This document shows, piece by piece, positions 30,261 through 40,027 of a stretch of 64,000 bases of DNA (positions within the stretch are counted from its first letter, which is position 1; each line of letters opens with the position of its first letter). The stretch is from positions 310,001-374,000 of the forward strand of contig NZ_AHCF03000003.1 in NCBI RefSeq assembly GCF_000238275.3, in the 5' to 3' direction. The notes beneath the pieces were generated by a model. That model was not told where the DNA came from. It searched no databases and saw only the letters and a list, made by a program, of their open reading frames with translations. The position numbers and the translations under genes were made by a program. The DNA is from Pseudoalteromonas undina. GTDB taxonomy: Bacteria; Pseudomonadota; Gammaproteobacteria; Enterobacterales; Alteromonadaceae.

Positions 30261-30950
30261 ATGTCACGTAAAGTATTAGTCGTTGATGACGAAGCACCTA
30301 TCAGGGAAATGTTGGTTTTTGTTTTAGAACAAAATGGGTTTCAAGCCATTGAGGCAGAAGATTATGATTCTGCAATATCAGCAATGGTTGAACCTTATCC
30401 AGATATGGTGTTACTCGATTGGATGCTACCTGGCGGTAGTGGAATTCAAATCGCTAAAAAATTCAAACAAAATGAACACACACGCCAAATTCCTATCATT
30501 ATGCTGACAGCCCGCGGCGAAGAAGAAGATAAAATACGCGGTTTAGAAGTCGGTGCTGATGATTACGTTACAAAACCGTTTTCACCTAAAGAGTTAATGG
30601 CGCGTATTAAAGCGGTTATTCGTCGTGTTGCTCCTACCTCACTTGAAGAGGCCATTGAAGTACATGGCTTACGTTTAGATCCTATTTCGCATCGTGTGAC
30701 ATCAGGTGGCAGTGAGCTTGATATGGGGCCAACGGAATTTCGACTATTACACTTTTTTATGACCCATCCTGAGCGTGTATATAGCCGAGAGCAATTACTT
30801 GATCATGTATGGGGTACTAACGTTTATGTTGAAGACAGAACTGTAGATGTTCATATCCGTCGCCTGCGTAAGGCAATTGCTACGCTTGGGCATGACCGCT
30901 TAGTACAAACAGTTCGCGGTGCTGGTTATCGCTTTTCGAGTAAATTATAA
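30261..30950 (+). CDS. phoB: phosphate regulon response regulator PhoB
   Basis: Activates phosphate-starvation genes when phosphorylated by PhoR. The 229-residue protein has a receiver domain (phosphoacceptor D53 in [10 protein letters not shown], acidic pair D9-D10, K in TKPFSP) and an OmpR-type winged-helix DNA-binding domain (about 130-227, [13 protein letters not shown]). It matches E. coli PhoB in length and motifs. phoR follows 76 bp later on the same strand, and Pho-type repeats lie before the downstream pstS. Confidence 0.95.
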   Translation: MSRKVLVVDDEAPIREMLVFVLEQNGFQAIEAEDYDSAISAMVEPYPDMVLLDWMLPGGSGIQIAKKFKQNEHTRQIPIIMLTARGEEEDKIRGLEVGADDYVTKPFSPKELMARIKAVIRRVAPTSLEEAIEVHGLRLDPISHRVTSGGSELDMGPTEFRLLHFFMTHPERVYSREQLLDHVWGTNVYVEDRTVDVHIRRLRKAIATLGHDRLVQTVRGAGYRFSSKL

Positions 30951-31026
30951 GTTTACTTCGTAAGTCACAATCTATTAACCTAGCACAGTCAAACTTTTGC
31001 TAGCGTTTATAAGGTAAAGAGCGTGT

Positions 31027-32373
31027 ATGTATCGAGTTATTAACAAGCAGGCGTTAACCAAACGGCTGTTTGTCTATTTTATACCTTTGCTTTTAATTGG
31101 GGTGCTTATTGGTGCCCCATTTTTGATGTTGTTTTTGGGTGCTTTTTCGCTACTTATGTGGCATTACCATCAGCTTTATCGCTTAAGTGACTGGCTGCAT
31201 AATCAACGCAGCTTTAACCCGCCTGAAGGGGAAGGGTCGTGGGAGCAAGTATTTGAGGGTATTTACCAGCTGCAACACCGCAATCGTAAAAAGCGTAATG
31301 AGCTGGCAGAACTAATACGGCGTTTTCGTGACGGCGCTGAGGCCGTGCCCGATGCCGTTGTTGTGCTACAAAACGATTTATCAATTGTGTGGTGTAATCA
31401 GCTTGCACTCAAAGTGCTAGGGTTACAGTGGCCGGTTGATCATGGTCAGCGTTTAGATAACTTAATTCGCGATCCTAAATTTGCTAAATATATGCGTCGT
31501 AAAGAGTTTAGCGATGCACTGGAGCTTGAAAGTGGTCACAGTGTTGAGCAAGTTCTTGAATTTAGGGTAATGCCCTATGCCAATACACAGTTGTTGGTAG
31601 TGGTACGCGATGTTACTCGCTTAAAGCAACTTGAGCAGATGCGTAAAGACTTTGTAGCAAACGTCTCTCATGAGCTTAGAACCCCTTTAACTGTTGTTAC
31701 CGGCTACCTTGAAATGCTCGATAGTGATTCACTTCCCCCGCCTGCAATGTGGAATAAAGCACAAACTACTATGCTAGAGCAATGTAAGCGTATGGATAGC
31801 TTAGTGAATCAGCTGTTGTCGTTATCGCGCATCGAAGGGGGAAAGCGACACAGTAATGACAAAGCGGTGAATGTGCCACGATTATTAAACTTAATTGAAA
31901 CAGAAGCGCAATCTATTAATCAAGACAAAGGCCATCAACTTATTTTTAAGATTGATGCATCGCTTGATATTACCGGAGCTGAGGATGAACTTAGAAGTGC
32001 CTTTTCAAATTTAGTATTTAATGCCATTCATTATACTAAACCAGGCGGTAAAATTGAGGTACTTTGGCAGCGCAACAATGAACAAGCATGTTTTAGTGTT
32101 ACCGATAATGGTGATGGTATTGCACCTGAGCATATTAACCGGTTAACTGAGCGTTTTTATCGAGTAGATAAAGCCAGAAGCCGCACCACAGGTGGCTCAG
32201 GCTTAGGTTTAGCTATTACCAAGCATGTGCTTACTCGCCATGGTAGTCAATTAAAAATTCACAGCGAGCTGGGTAAAGGTTCTTGTTTTTCTTTCGCGTT
32301 TTCAAGCGATAGACTTATCGTTATTTCGCCATTAGTAACAAGCAACACAAGCAGTCATAAAAGTGTCATTTAA
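31027..32373 (+). CDS. phoR: phosphate regulon sensor kinase PhoR
   Basis: Inner-membrane histidine kinase that phosphorylates PhoB when phosphate is scarce. The 448-residue protein has two close N-terminal membrane helices (about 14-55), a PAS domain (about 100-200), a HisKA domain with VSHELRTPL (His215) and a HATPase domain ending with GGSGLGLAI. The lack of a large periplasmic domain is normal for PhoR. The Pho-box repeats of pstS begin inside its last codons. Confidence 0.95.
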   Translation: MYRVINKQALTKRLFVYFIPLLLIGVLIGAPFLMLFLGAFSLLMWHYHQLYRLSDWLHNQRSFNPPEGEGSWEQVFEGIYQLQHRNRKKRNELAELIRRFRDGAEAVPDAVVVLQNDLSIVWCNQLALKVLGLQWPVDHGQRLDNLIRDPKFAKYMRRKEFSDALELESGHSVEQVLEFRVMPYANTQLLVVVRDVTRLKQLEQMRKDFVANVSHELRTPLTVVTGYLEMLDSDSLPPPAMWNKAQTTMLEQCKRMDSLVNQLLSLSRIEGGKRHSNDKAVNVPRLLNLIETEAQSINQDKGHQLIFKIDASLDITGAEDELRSAFSNLVFNAIHYTKPGGKIEVLWQRNNEQACFSVTDNGDGIAPEHINRLTERFYRVDKARSRTTGGSGLGLAITKHVLTRHGSQLKIHSELGKGSCFSFAFSSDRLIVISPLVTSNTSSHKSVI

Positions 32374-32395
32374 GAGTCACACCATTGTCATGTAC
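32352..32395 (+). promoter_or_regulatory. four tandem 11-bp Pho-type repeats (PhoB sites) upstream of pstS
   Basis: GTCA occurs at 32354, 32365, 32376 and 32387, exactly 11 bp apart. The 11-mers are CAGTCATAAAA, GTGTCATTTAA, GAGTCACACCA and TTGTCATGTAC. This equals two consecutive Pho boxes (two 11-bp repeats each). The first two repeats overlap the end of phoR. A possible -10 element TTTAGA follows about 5 bp downstream of the last repeat. Confidence 0.8.
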
Positions 32396-32452
32396 TCACT
32401 TTAGAGTGAACCGCAGTTAGGAAATGGGACGAACAAACTGGAGAACCCCAAA

Positions 32453-33421
32453 ATGAAATTTAAAAACTTAGTTGCCGCAATGGGTGTGGCTGTTACAACA
32501 TTTGTATCTGCACAAGCGGTTGCATTAGAAGACGGTATTCCTGAGTATCAAAAAATTAGCGGTGTATCAGGTAACTTTTCATCGGTAGGGTCTGACACAT
32601 TAGCCAACATGATGACCTTTTGGGCTGAAGAATATAAGCGCATTTATCCAAATGTAAATATTCAAATTCAAGCGGCAGGTTCGTCTACTGCGCCACCAGC
32701 ACTAACAGAAGGTACGGCTAACTTAGGTCCAATGAGCCGTGCAATGAAGTCAAAAGAAATTGAAGCATTTGAAAAGCGTCATGGCTACAAACCAACACAA
32801 GTGCGAGTAGCAATTGATGCGTTGGCAGTATTTGTACACAAAGATAACCCAATCGAAGGACTACGCATTGACCAAATCGATGCTATTTTCTCATCAACTC
32901 GTAAATGTGGTGCATCAGAGCAAGTAAATCGCTGGAGTGATGTTGGTCTAGAAGGTGATTGGGCTGCAAAAGACGTGCAATTATACGGACGTAACTCAGT
33001 ATCAGGTACTTACGGTTACTTTAAAAAGAAAGCGTTATGTAAAGGTGATTTCCGTAATAACGTGAACGAGCAACCGGGCTCGGCTTCTGTTGTACAGTCA
33101 ATTTCAGCGTCATTAAATGCGATTGGTTACTCTGGCATTGGTTATAAAACATCGGGTGTGCGTACTGTTCCGTTATCTAAAAAAGGCACTAACTTTGTTG
33201 ATGCCACGCTTGAAAACGTAGCACAAGGTAAATACCCACTGTCACGTTTCTTATATGTTTATGTAAATAAACACCCAAATAAGCCACTTGGCCCAGTTGA
33301 AGCTGAGTTTTTAAAGATGGTACTTTCTCAAGACGGTCAAAAAATTGTAGAAAAAGATGGTTATGTGCCACTTTCTGCAAAGTTAGTTGAATTAGAGCTT
33401 AAAAAGTTAGGCTTGAAATAA
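32453..33421 (+). CDS. pstS: PstS-family phosphate-binding periplasmic protein
   Basis: Captures phosphate in the periplasm for an ABC importer. The 322-residue protein has a signal peptide ending near AQAVA and a PBP-like domain containing SVGSDTL and the phosphate-site segment [11 protein letters not shown] near residue 76, followed by [12 protein letters not shown] near residue 183. It is of the PstS type found in marine gammaproteobacteria. No pstC, pstA, pstB or phoU follows, so the permease must be elsewhere. It lies just behind PhoB-type repeats and ends in a terminator. Confidence 0.88.
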   Translation: MKFKNLVAAMGVAVTTFVSAQAVALEDGIPEYQKISGVSGNFSSVGSDTLANMMTFWAEEYKRIYPNVNIQIQAAGSSTAPPALTEGTANLGPMSRAMKSKEIEAFEKRHGYKPTQVRVAIDALAVFVHKDNPIEGLRIDQIDAIFSSTRKCGASEQVNRWSDVGLEGDWAAKDVQLYGRNSVSGTYGYFKKKALCKGDFRNNVNEQPGSASVVQSISASLNAIGYSGIGYKTSGVRTVPLSKKGTNFVDATLENVAQGKYPLSRFLYVYVNKHPNKPLGPVEAEFLKMVLSQDGQKIVEKDGYVPLSAKLVELELKKLGLK

Positions 33422-33450
33422 GCAGCTAGCAACCAAAGTAAATAATAAAA

Positions 33451-33474
33451 AACCGCTCAATGAGCGGTTTTTTT
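33451..33474 (+). terminator. terminator after pstS
   Basis: AACCGCTCA (33451-33459) and TGAGCGGTT (33461-33469) followed by a T-run. It also lies just downstream of the converging lipoprotein gene. Confidence 0.85.
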
Positions 33475-33491
33475 GTTTTACTTAAGATTAT

Positions 33492-33734
33492 TTAGTTCGT
33501 TGCTTTACCTAAATTTTCAGCTTGCACTTTGCATTGATTGTAAGCCTCAATACATTTTGATGAGCAAACCTGCGATTTAAGACTATCGGTGGTTGTTTGC
33601 TGCTCACAGCTGGTTTCACATTGATAACTTTGTTGAGCACATTGATTAAGTGCTGGATTACCCGCTTGGCTCTGGCAGCCAGCAACAACCGCAAACGAAA
33701 AAGCCACGAGGCTAGTTTTAATAAAAGTTTTCAT
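33492..33734 (-). CDS. small cysteine-patterned lipoprotein
   Basis: An 80-residue protein with a lipoprotein signal peptide and lipobox VAGC (Cys20). The mature part has six further cysteines at 32, 39, 43, 57, 61 and 68, giving the mirror pattern C-x6-C-x3-C-x13-C-x3-C-x6-C. This resembles the twin CX3C helical-hairpin arrangement, where two antiparallel helices are joined by disulfides. I do not recognise a named family. It lies 30 bp downstream of panC on the same strand and could be at the end of that transcript. Confidence 0.7.
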   Translation of the reverse strand: MKTFIKTSLVAFSFAVVAGCQSQAGNPALNQCAQQSYQCETSCEQQTTTDSLKSQVCSSKCIEAYNQCKVQAENLGKATN

Positions 33735-33764
33735 GCTTATCCTTAAAATGAGGCCACACCAGTA

Positions 33765-34613
33765 TTAAACTTCAACCTGAATATTGTCGATTAATCTAAC
33801 ACTACCTAAAAAGGCGGCAGCTAAAATTACAAATCGTGTATCTTCGAGTGTAGCAGCTTTTAATGTATCTCGTTGAGCTATCGAAAAATAATCTGGTTTT
33901 AGGCCCGCGTCTTCTAATGCGCTCTTCGCTTCACTTTCCAGTGTGGCAAAGTCTTTATTACCGTTTTCTAGTTGCTGCGCACAGTGTTTTAAGGTGTTAA
34001 ATAAAACAGGGGCGGTTTGTCTTTCCTCAGTTGATAAATACCCATTACGAGAGCTCATGGCAAGGCCGCTAACTTCACGCATGGTGGGTACACCAATAAT
34101 TTCTACTGGTATCGATAAATCAGTGGCCATAGTTTTAACAACTTGTAGCTGCTGAAAGTCTTTTTCACCAAAGCAAGCGTAATCAGGTTGTACTAAATTA
34201 AATAGCTTAGTAACAACAGTTGCTACGCCTTTAAAGTGACCTGGGCGTGAACCGCCACAATACCCCATTGAAATACCAGGTACATCAACAAAGCTTTGCA
34301 CGCCTAAACCATTAGGATAAATAGTTTCTACACTGGGGATAAACAAAATATCTGTTTCAAGATCGGCTAGCCCTTGTTTATCAGCATCTAGAGTACGCGG
34401 ATAGCTGTCTAAATCTTCGTTAGCGCCAAATTGCATTGGGTTAACAAAAATACTCACGACCACTTTGTCGGCCAGTGTTTTTGCTTTTTCTACCAGTGAA
34501 AAATGACCACGGTGTAGATTACCCATAGTAGGCACGAGCGCCACGCTTAAACCTGCCTGGCGCCAAGCTTTAACTTGACTGCGTAATGATTTAATTTCAG
34601 TGATTGACTGCAT
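33765..34613 (-). CDS. panC: pantothenate synthetase (pantoate--beta-alanine ligase)
   Basis: Joins pantoate to beta-alanine using ATP in pantothenate and coenzyme A synthesis. The 282-residue protein has the ATP-binding [12 protein letters not shown] motif near residue 30, [15 protein letters not shown], and the SSRNGYLS motif near residue 187, as in E. coli PanC. Its ATG shares one base with the panB stop codon (TAATG), implying translational coupling. Confidence 0.96.
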   Translation of the reverse strand: MQSITEIKSLRSQVKAWRQAGLSVALVPTMGNLHRGHFSLVEKAKTLADKVVVSIFVNPMQFGANEDLDSYPRTLDADKQGLADLETDILFIPSVETIYPNGLGVQSFVDVPGISMGYCGGSRPGHFKGVATVVTKLFNLVQPDYACFGEKDFQQLQVVKTMATDLSIPVEIIGVPTMREVSGLAMSSRNGYLSTEERQTAPVLFNTLKHCAQQLENGNKDFATLESEAKSALEDAGLKPDYFSIAQRDTLKAATLEDTRFVILAAAFLGSVRLIDNIQVEV

Positions 34614-35407
34614 TATTTAAACTCGTGTTCAGCGCTTGGGAATACGCCGCTTTTGACATCGTTACAATACTTTTTAACAGCAGCAGGCATATTGCCTGTT
34701 TCGAGTAAAAAGTTTTTTGAAAATTTAGGAATATAACCTGCAGAAATGCCCACCAAGTCATGCATAACCAAAATTTGGCCATCGGTTACATTACCGGCAC
34801 CAATCCCGATTGTAGGGATGCTCAATGACTCTGTAACGCGTTTTGCTAAGGCACTTGGAATACATTCAAGCACCAGTAGTTGTGCGCCTGCCGCTTCTAA
34901 TGCTTTTGCATCGGCAATAATTTTTTGTGCTTGAGCTTCTTCACGGCCTTGGATTTTAAAACCACCGAATACATGCACTGATTGCGGTGTAAGCCCCAAA
35001 TGGCCACATACCGGGATACCTTGTTGGGTTAGCGATTTAATACTGTCATGCAGCCATTCACCGCCTTCAAGTTTGACCATATTAGCACCAGCACGCATCA
35101 GCTCTGCAGCATTTTTACATGCGTCGCTTGGGTTTGCGTAGGTCATAAACGGTAAGTCAGCTATAACAAATAAGTCACGGCTTCCCGCGCGCACACAGCG
35201 AGTATGGTAGGCAATTTCTTGGTTTGTAACCGCTAAGGTGTCGTCGCCACCTTGTAATACCATACCCAAAGAATCACCAACTAAAACAACATCAACGCCG
35301 TTATCATGAAATAACTTAGCAAAACTAGCATCGTATGCTGTTAACGCAGTGATCTTATTACTTTCAGCCTTCATTTTATTCAAAGTTGAAACGGTTATTT
35401 TAGACAT
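34613..35407 (-). CDS. panB: 3-methyl-2-oxobutanoate hydroxymethyltransferase
   Basis: First committed step of pantothenate synthesis, transferring a hydroxymethyl group from methylene-tetrahydrofolate. The 264-residue protein contains the metal-site VGDSLGMV, the [10 protein letters not shown] motif and IGIGAG, all typical of PanB. It is coupled to panC by a one-base overlap and lies 30 bp downstream of folK, in a folate- and pantothenate-related block. Confidence 0.96.
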   Translation of the reverse strand: MSKITVSTLNKMKAESNKITALTAYDASFAKLFHDNGVDVVLVGDSLGMVLQGGDDTLAVTNQEIAYHTRCVRAGSRDLFVIADLPFMTYANPSDACKNAAELMRAGANMVKLEGGEWLHDSIKSLTQQGIPVCGHLGLTPQSVHVFGGFKIQGREEAQAQKIIADAKALEAAGAQLLVLECIPSALAKRVTESLSIPTIGIGAGNVTDGQILVMHDLVGISAGYIPKFSKNFLLETGNMPAAVKKYCNDVKSGVFPSAEHEFK

Positions 35408-35437
35408 AATATTCTCGCAGACAATGGCCTTAATTAA

Positions 35438-35923
35438 TTACCGTGGTAATTGTTGTAAGTCGTTAAGCGGTAGGGTATTTGCTATCTGTTGGATAGATGC
35501 GCCGCTAGGTAAAATCAGTTCTGGTGCAATTTCTTGCAGTGGGTAAACAACAAATTCTCGCTCAGTTAATCCGTAATGAGGTACGGTTAAACGTTCGGTA
35601 TTTAAAATGTGTTCACCAAATAATAAAATATCAATATCCAATGTGCGTGCGCCCCAGCGCTCGGCCTTTCTAACTCGCCCATGTTCCAGCTCAATGGCTT
35701 GGGTTAAATCGAGTAGTTGCTCTGGCTCAAGTGAAGTGTTAATACAGGCGACAGCATTCACATAATCGGGTTGATCTTGTGGTCCCATAGGCCTGCTCGC
35801 ATAATAATGCGAGCAGGCTATAAATTCGCTGTTTGGCAAGCTTTCAAGTGCAATAACAGCGTTATCAAGTTGTTTTTTAGGGCTGTTAAGGTTTGCACCT
35901 AACCCCAAATAGACACGTTGCAT
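35438..35923 (-). CDS. folK: 6-hydroxymethyl-7,8-dihydropterin pyrophosphokinase
   Basis: Transfers pyrophosphate from ATP to 6-hydroxymethyl-dihydropterin in folate synthesis. The 161-residue protein starts YLGLGANL and contains RPMGPQDQPDYVNAV and RWGARTLDIDILLFG, the magnesium-site D-x-D segment of HPPK. It lies 3 bp after pcnB, as in E. coli, where pcnB and folK are also adjacent. Confidence 0.96.
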   Translation of the reverse strand: MQRVYLGLGANLNSPKKQLDNAVIALESLPNSEFIACSHYYASRPMGPQDQPDYVNAVACINTSLEPEQLLDLTQAIELEHGRVRKAERWGARTLDIDILLFGEHILNTERLTVPHYGLTEREFVVYPLQEIAPELILPSGASIQQIANTLPLNDLQQLPR

Positions 35924-35926
35924 TAT

Positions 35927-37312
35927 TTACTCAGTAGGCTTTTTTGTGGTACGACGGCGAGGTCGCTTACGTGGTTTTGGACCGCCTTGATGACCAAGCT
36001 CTCGCACCATTTCTTTTTGGCCATTAATATCTTGGCCTAAGTACTGTGTCCACCACTGTGCCAGCTCTGTATGCTCAGTTTCACCAGCATCAACACGCAA
36101 TAATAAAAAATCATAAGCGGCTTTAAAGCGCGGCTGCTGTGTTAAACGATAGGCACGTTGGCCAGCACGTTTATCTAAGCGTTGTTGAATATGCCAAATA
36201 TCACGAGCACCTAAAGTAAAGCGTTTTGGTACGGCAATATGTTGGGCATTCTCACTAAGTACTTTATTAATTGCTTGAGCAAATGCATCGTATTCTGATA
36301 GTTGCTCTTGGCGTCGAATTTTTTCAGTTCGTTCAATCAGTGGGAACCACAATAATGCTGCAAATACGAATGCAGGAGTTACTTTCTTATCTGCATTAAT
36401 ACGTATGTCGGTGTTTGCAAACATCTGCTTTATGAAGGTTTCTTCAAGTCCGCCTGGTTTTTTATCTAAAATACGGTCTAGCTCAGGAAATAACGATTTA
36501 AATAAACCGTACTGACGCAGCATTATAAAGTTTTGCTGTGCTTTGCCGTTTAAAAATAGCTTGAGTATTTCTTCAAATAAACGCGCTGGCGGAATATTAT
36601 CAAGCAAGCTCGCTAATTCGGTAATCGGTTTTTCGCTTGCTGGTGCTATTTGCATATCTAACTTAGTGGCAAAGCGCACTGCGCGGAGCATACGTACCGG
36701 ATCTTCACGGTAGCGTGTTTCAGGATCGCCAATTAACTCAATTTGTTTTGCTTTGATAGCGGCTAAGCCATTTGCGTAATCGTAAACACAAAAATCATTA
36801 ATTGAGTAGTACAAAGCGTTGATTGAAAAATCACGACGTTCTGCATCTTCTTCAATACTGCCAAATACGTTATCGCGAAGAAGTTGCCCGTGCTCACTTG
36901 ACTGACTAATTTGATTTTTATCTTCTTGTGCTTCGTGATGGCCGCGCATTGTAGCCACTTCAATAATCTCACGGCCAAAAACAATGTGCGCTAAACGAAA
37001 GCGACGACCAATTAAGCGACAGTTACGAAACAGTTTTTTTACTTGCTCAGGAGTGGCATTGGTTACAACATCAAAATCTTTAGGCTGTTGACCTAACAAT
37101 ACATCGCGAATGCAACCACCAACTAAGTAAGCATCATAGCCACCATCTTTTAGGCGGTAGAGTACTTTGATTGCATTTGGGCTAAATTGTTTGCGAGAAA
37201 TACCATGCTCACCTCTAGGGATCACTAACGGCTCACTGCTGATTGCGACATTTTCGTTATTGGCACTTGGGCCGATAATTTGTCGACAAAATTGAAAAAG
37301 CTTGGAAATAAT
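35927..37312 (-). CDS. pcnB: poly(A) polymerase I, probable AUU start
   Basis: Adds poly(A) tails to RNA 3' ends, promoting decay. It has the nucleotidyltransferase head (GGCIRDVLLG, DFDV, RRDFSINALYY), an RNA-binding domain and a basic C-terminus (KPRKRPRRRTTKK). The open frame extends to a GTG at 37378 with no Shine-Dalgarno. Instead, AGGAG (37324-37320) lies 7 nt before ATT at 37312-37310. From this codon the protein (461 residues) aligns residue for residue with the E. coli PcnB N-terminus, FCRQII here against FCRKVL there at the same distance. E. coli pcnB is one of the few genes known to start at AUU, so the ATT is chosen. Confidence 0.85.
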   Translation of the reverse strand: MISKLFQFCRQIIGPSANNENVAISSEPLVIPRGEHGISRKQFSPNAIKVLYRLKDGGYDAYLVGGCIRDVLLGQQPKDFDVVTNATPEQVKKLFRNCRLIGRRFRLAHIVFGREIIEVATMRGHHEAQEDKNQISQSSEHGQLLRDNVFGSIEEDAERRDFSINALYYSINDFCVYDYANGLAAIKAKQIELIGDPETRYREDPVRMLRAVRFATKLDMQIAPASEKPITELASLLDNIPPARLFEEILKLFLNGKAQQNFIMLRQYGLFKSLFPELDRILDKKPGGLEETFIKQMFANTDIRINADKKVTPAFVFAALLWFPLIERTEKIRRQEQLSEYDAFAQAINKVLSENAQHIAVPKRFTLGARDIWHIQQRLDKRAGQRAYRLTQQPRFKAAYDFLLLRVDAGETEHTELAQWWTQYLGQDINGQKEMVRELGHQGGPKPRKRPRRRTTKKPTE

Positions 37313-37324
37313 AGTCTGTCTCCT
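37310..37324 (-). promoter_or_regulatory. pcnB ribosome-binding site with ATT start codon
   Basis: On the minus strand AGGAG (37324-37320), 7-nt spacer, then ATT (37312-37310). A second ATT follows directly. No ATG, GTG or TTG lies in a usable place behind this Shine-Dalgarno. Confidence 0.75.
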
Positions 37325-37530
37325 AGAGAAGCGGTTGATTGGCTCGCTATTGCAATCAAAATCACAGCAAGTATTCACTTAAAGCGTCATTCTTACCATT
37401 TAATGTAATTAGCATATATTTAGGCGGCTATCATATACCAGCAAGGTAAAAAAATTAAGTTGCAGCGCTGAAATTAAGCCATTTTTAACGATTTTATTTG
37501 AATTAATTCCACGTAATACGTAAAGGGAGG

Positions 37531-38427
37531 TTAAATCTGTATTTCGCGCTTAGCAGGAACAAGGCTTAAGTTAAAATGCGCCACGCCCCAAGCGAGTAAT
37601 TGTTCGCAGGTTAAATCCATTAGTTGCTCATGTACTGGCAAGCCTAAAAATTTAAATACAGCTATTAAAGTTGGTTTTGGATTTTGTTTGCAAATTGCAG
37701 GGGCGTAATTTTGCTTAGACAGTTTAAACCCTGGTTTTGCTACTGCCAAAGGCAAATGAGCAAATTCCGGAATAGCGCAATTTAGTTGTTTAAATAAACT
37801 AATTTGACGCGCAGTCGGTTCAATTAAATCAGCGCCTCGTACAATTCGGTTGATCCCTTGCTCAATGTCATCAACCACCACCACGAGTTGATAGGCAAAT
37901 AAACCGTCACTACGTTTTATTATGTAATCTTCATGAGCGAGAGCTGGATCAACGTCAATATGTCCTTGAATAAGGTCTTTATAATCAACAGTCGCATGGC
38001 ATTGAGTTAAACGTAGGGCATGACCTTGCTCACTTAGTTGGCTGTGTTTACATTGCCCTTGATAAATACCGCCGAGGGCTTTTATTTGCTTACGAGAGCA
38101 TTGGCAGGCATAAATAAGCTGTTGTTGTGACAGAGAGTGAACGGCATCTTGGTAAATAGTAAGACGCTGTGTTTGATACACAACGTTTTCATCCCAATTG
38201 AGGTTGTAGGCTTCTAAGGTATTTAGGATATCGGTGGCGGCGCCTTTTACAACGCGAGTGGTGTCTATATCTTCAATGCGAACTAACCACTTTCCTTGGT
38301 TAGTTTTTGCATCAAGGTAGCTACCTACAGCCGCCACAAGTGAGCCAAAATGTAACGGTCCTGACGGAGACGGTGCAAATCGGCCGCGATAGTTAGATAC
38401 TTGCGCAGTAACGGCTGTAGAAGACAT
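37531..38427 (-). CDS. gluQ: glutamyl-Q tRNA(Asp) synthetase
   Basis: Attaches glutamate to queuosine in the anticodon of tRNA(Asp). The 298-residue protein resembles the catalytic half of GltX without an anticodon-binding domain: it has the HIGH-like motif APSPSGPLHFGS, the VRIEDIDTTRV segment, a C-x-C (CQCS) zinc site and a degenerate KLSKQ. It lies between dksA and pcnB as in E. coli (yadB). Confidence 0.94.
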   Translation of the reverse strand: MSSTAVTAQVSNYRGRFAPSPSGPLHFGSLVAAVGSYLDAKTNQGKWLVRIEDIDTTRVVKGAATDILNTLEAYNLNWDENVVYQTQRLTIYQDAVHSLSQQQLIYACQCSRKQIKALGGIYQGQCKHSQLSEQGHALRLTQCHATVDYKDLIQGHIDVDPALAHEDYIIKRSDGLFAYQLVVVVDDIEQGINRIVRGADLIEPTARQISLFKQLNCAIPEFAHLPLAVAKPGFKLSKQNYAPAICKQNPKPTLIAVFKFLGLPVHEQLMDLTCEQLLAWGVAHFNLSLVPAKREIQI

Positions 38428-38439
38428 GGCTATAATTAA

Positions 38440-38883
38440 TTAGCCGCGTCCAGATTGCTTTTCTTTAATTTCAGCAAGTGTTTTACAATCTACACATAAA
38501 TCAGCAGTAGGGCGCGCTTCTAAGCGGCGAATGCCAATTTCAATACCACAAGATTCACAAAAGCCAAATTCGTCTTCTTTAATTAATATAATTGTTTTTT
38601 CAATTTTTTTAATTAATTTGCGCTCGCGGTCACGCGTTCGAAGCTCTAATGAGAACTCTTCTTCTTGTGCTGCACGGTCAACGGGATCAGGAAAGTTAGC
38701 AGCTTCATCTTGCATGTGTGATTTGGTACGATCAACTTCGTTACGTAAATCATTACGCCAAGTTTCTAAAATTGTTTTAAAATGAGCACGTTGTGCATCA
38801 TTCATGTACTCTTCACCCGGTTTTTCTTGGTATGGTTCTAAACCGGCTTGAGCCAATAAACCATGTCTTTTTTGGTCTGGCAT
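38440..38883 (-). CDS. dksA: RNA polymerase-binding transcription factor DksA
   Basis: Potentiates ppGpp control of transcription by inserting a coiled coil into the RNA polymerase secondary channel. The 147-residue protein (E. coli 151) has the coiled-coil region (about 30-110) with its acidic tip residues in NFPDPVDRA and the C4 zinc finger CESC...CVDC. It is 12 bp upstream of gluQ, the conserved dksA-gluQ pair. The start has a TAGGAG Shine-Dalgarno. Confidence 0.96.
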   Translation of the reverse strand: MPDQKRHGLLAQAGLEPYQEKPGEEYMNDAQRAHFKTILETWRNDLRNEVDRTKSHMQDEAANFPDPVDRAAQEEEFSLELRTRDRERKLIKKIEKTIILIKEDEFGFCESCGIEIGIRRLEARPTADLCVDCKTLAEIKEKQSGRG

Positions 38884-39163
38884 AACTCTCTCCTAAATCC
38901 TTAATTTAATGCCTCAGCATTAGCCGGCGGTATAAATAACAGAAACTCATACCCTAGGCAAATTTATTTTTAAATAATCGAATTAGCTTAACCCTGTTTG
39001 GTGATATAAAAGTAGTAAAAGTATTGTATATACTTTTTATCACAGTATTGGTTTATAAACTGGCGTAGTTATATGGGCAATAACAATAAAAACAACTTAT
39101 TTTTACTTTTTGGTTAAGTATTTTTTGGGCGTGGCGAAATACTAACGTTTAAATGCGCTTTTT

Positions 39164-39883
39164 TTACTCAACAAATGCTACTTTCTCAACCAAAGTTACT
39201 TCACTGGCAGAAATACGGGCTTTATAAGCTAATACTTCTACGCCTTGCTCAATCGCTTCGCTAAGTAATTGTGCATAGGTTGAATCTATATGTGCCGCCG
39301 CACTCACTTGTGTGATCCCTTGATGTAGCACCGCAAATAGTAACACCGCACGATGCCCTTGTTTTACCATTTCGATTAATTCACGAATATGCTTTTGCCC
39401 ACGAACTGTTTGCGCATCTGGGAAGTAACCTTGGCCGCTTTGTGGATGCTCTTCACTCAGCAGCGTGACTGATTTAACTTCAACATAGCAATTGGCTTTA
39501 TTGTTGTGGGTAAGTAAAAAGTCGATGCGGCTGTTTTCACTGCCATATTTCACTTCACTTTGGACTTGTTGATAGCCTGTTAGCTCTTTAATTACTTCAG
39601 CATTAATCGCCTCCTCTACTACTTTATTAGCAACGGCTGTATTTACACAAATAAGCTGTGATAAGTTATTTTGCGTCAGCTCTAATGACTGTGGGTACTT
39701 TCGTTTGGTGTTACTGCTGGTGGAATAAAAGGCATTAAAACCAGAGTCAGCACAGCCCGTCATTTTCCCCGTATTAGCACAGTGAGCGGTAAAAGTGCTG
39801 CCATCACTGAGCTCTAAATCAGCTAAAAAGCGTTTGTAACGTTTTAATAACGTAGCAGATTGTAATGGCGGTGTGTACTTCAT
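39164..39883 (-). CDS. sfsA: SfsA family protein (sugar fermentation stimulation)
   Basis: A 239-residue cytoplasmic protein with an OB-like N-terminal domain and a nuclease-like fold at the C-terminus, including [16 protein letters not shown] and [12 protein letters not shown], the conserved SfsA segments. The molecular function is unsettled; a DNA-binding or nuclease role has been suggested for the family. It lies next to dksA in many gammaproteobacteria. A 280-bp spacer with no visible gene separates them here. Confidence 0.92.
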   Translation of the reverse strand: MKYTPPLQSATLLKRYKRFLADLELSDGSTFTAHCANTGKMTGCADSGFNAFYSTSSNTKRKYPQSLELTQNNLSQLICVNTAVANKVVEEAINAEVIKELTGYQQVQSEVKYGSENSRIDFLLTHNNKANCYVEVKSVTLLSEEHPQSGQGYFPDAQTVRGQKHIRELIEMVKQGHRAVLLFAVLHQGITQVSAAAHIDSTYAQLLSEAIEQGVEVLAYKARISASEVTLVEKVAFVE

Positions 39884-40027
39884 TAATGACTTCCTTATAT
39901 AACTAGAATTCAGGTTAAGTAAAATAAGACTTTACGGACTATTTGAGGTTATTTACCGCAAGCAGTTGGGAACTTAAGCGCGCTATAGTAAACTCAACCA
40001 CACATTTAAGTGCAAGGATATTCTAAC

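Noticed and set aside
37313..37378. pcnB N-terminal extension from GTG 37378
   Set aside because: No ribosome-binding site, low similarity to the family, and a Cys-rich sequence unlike PcnB; the AGGAG-ATT start fits better.
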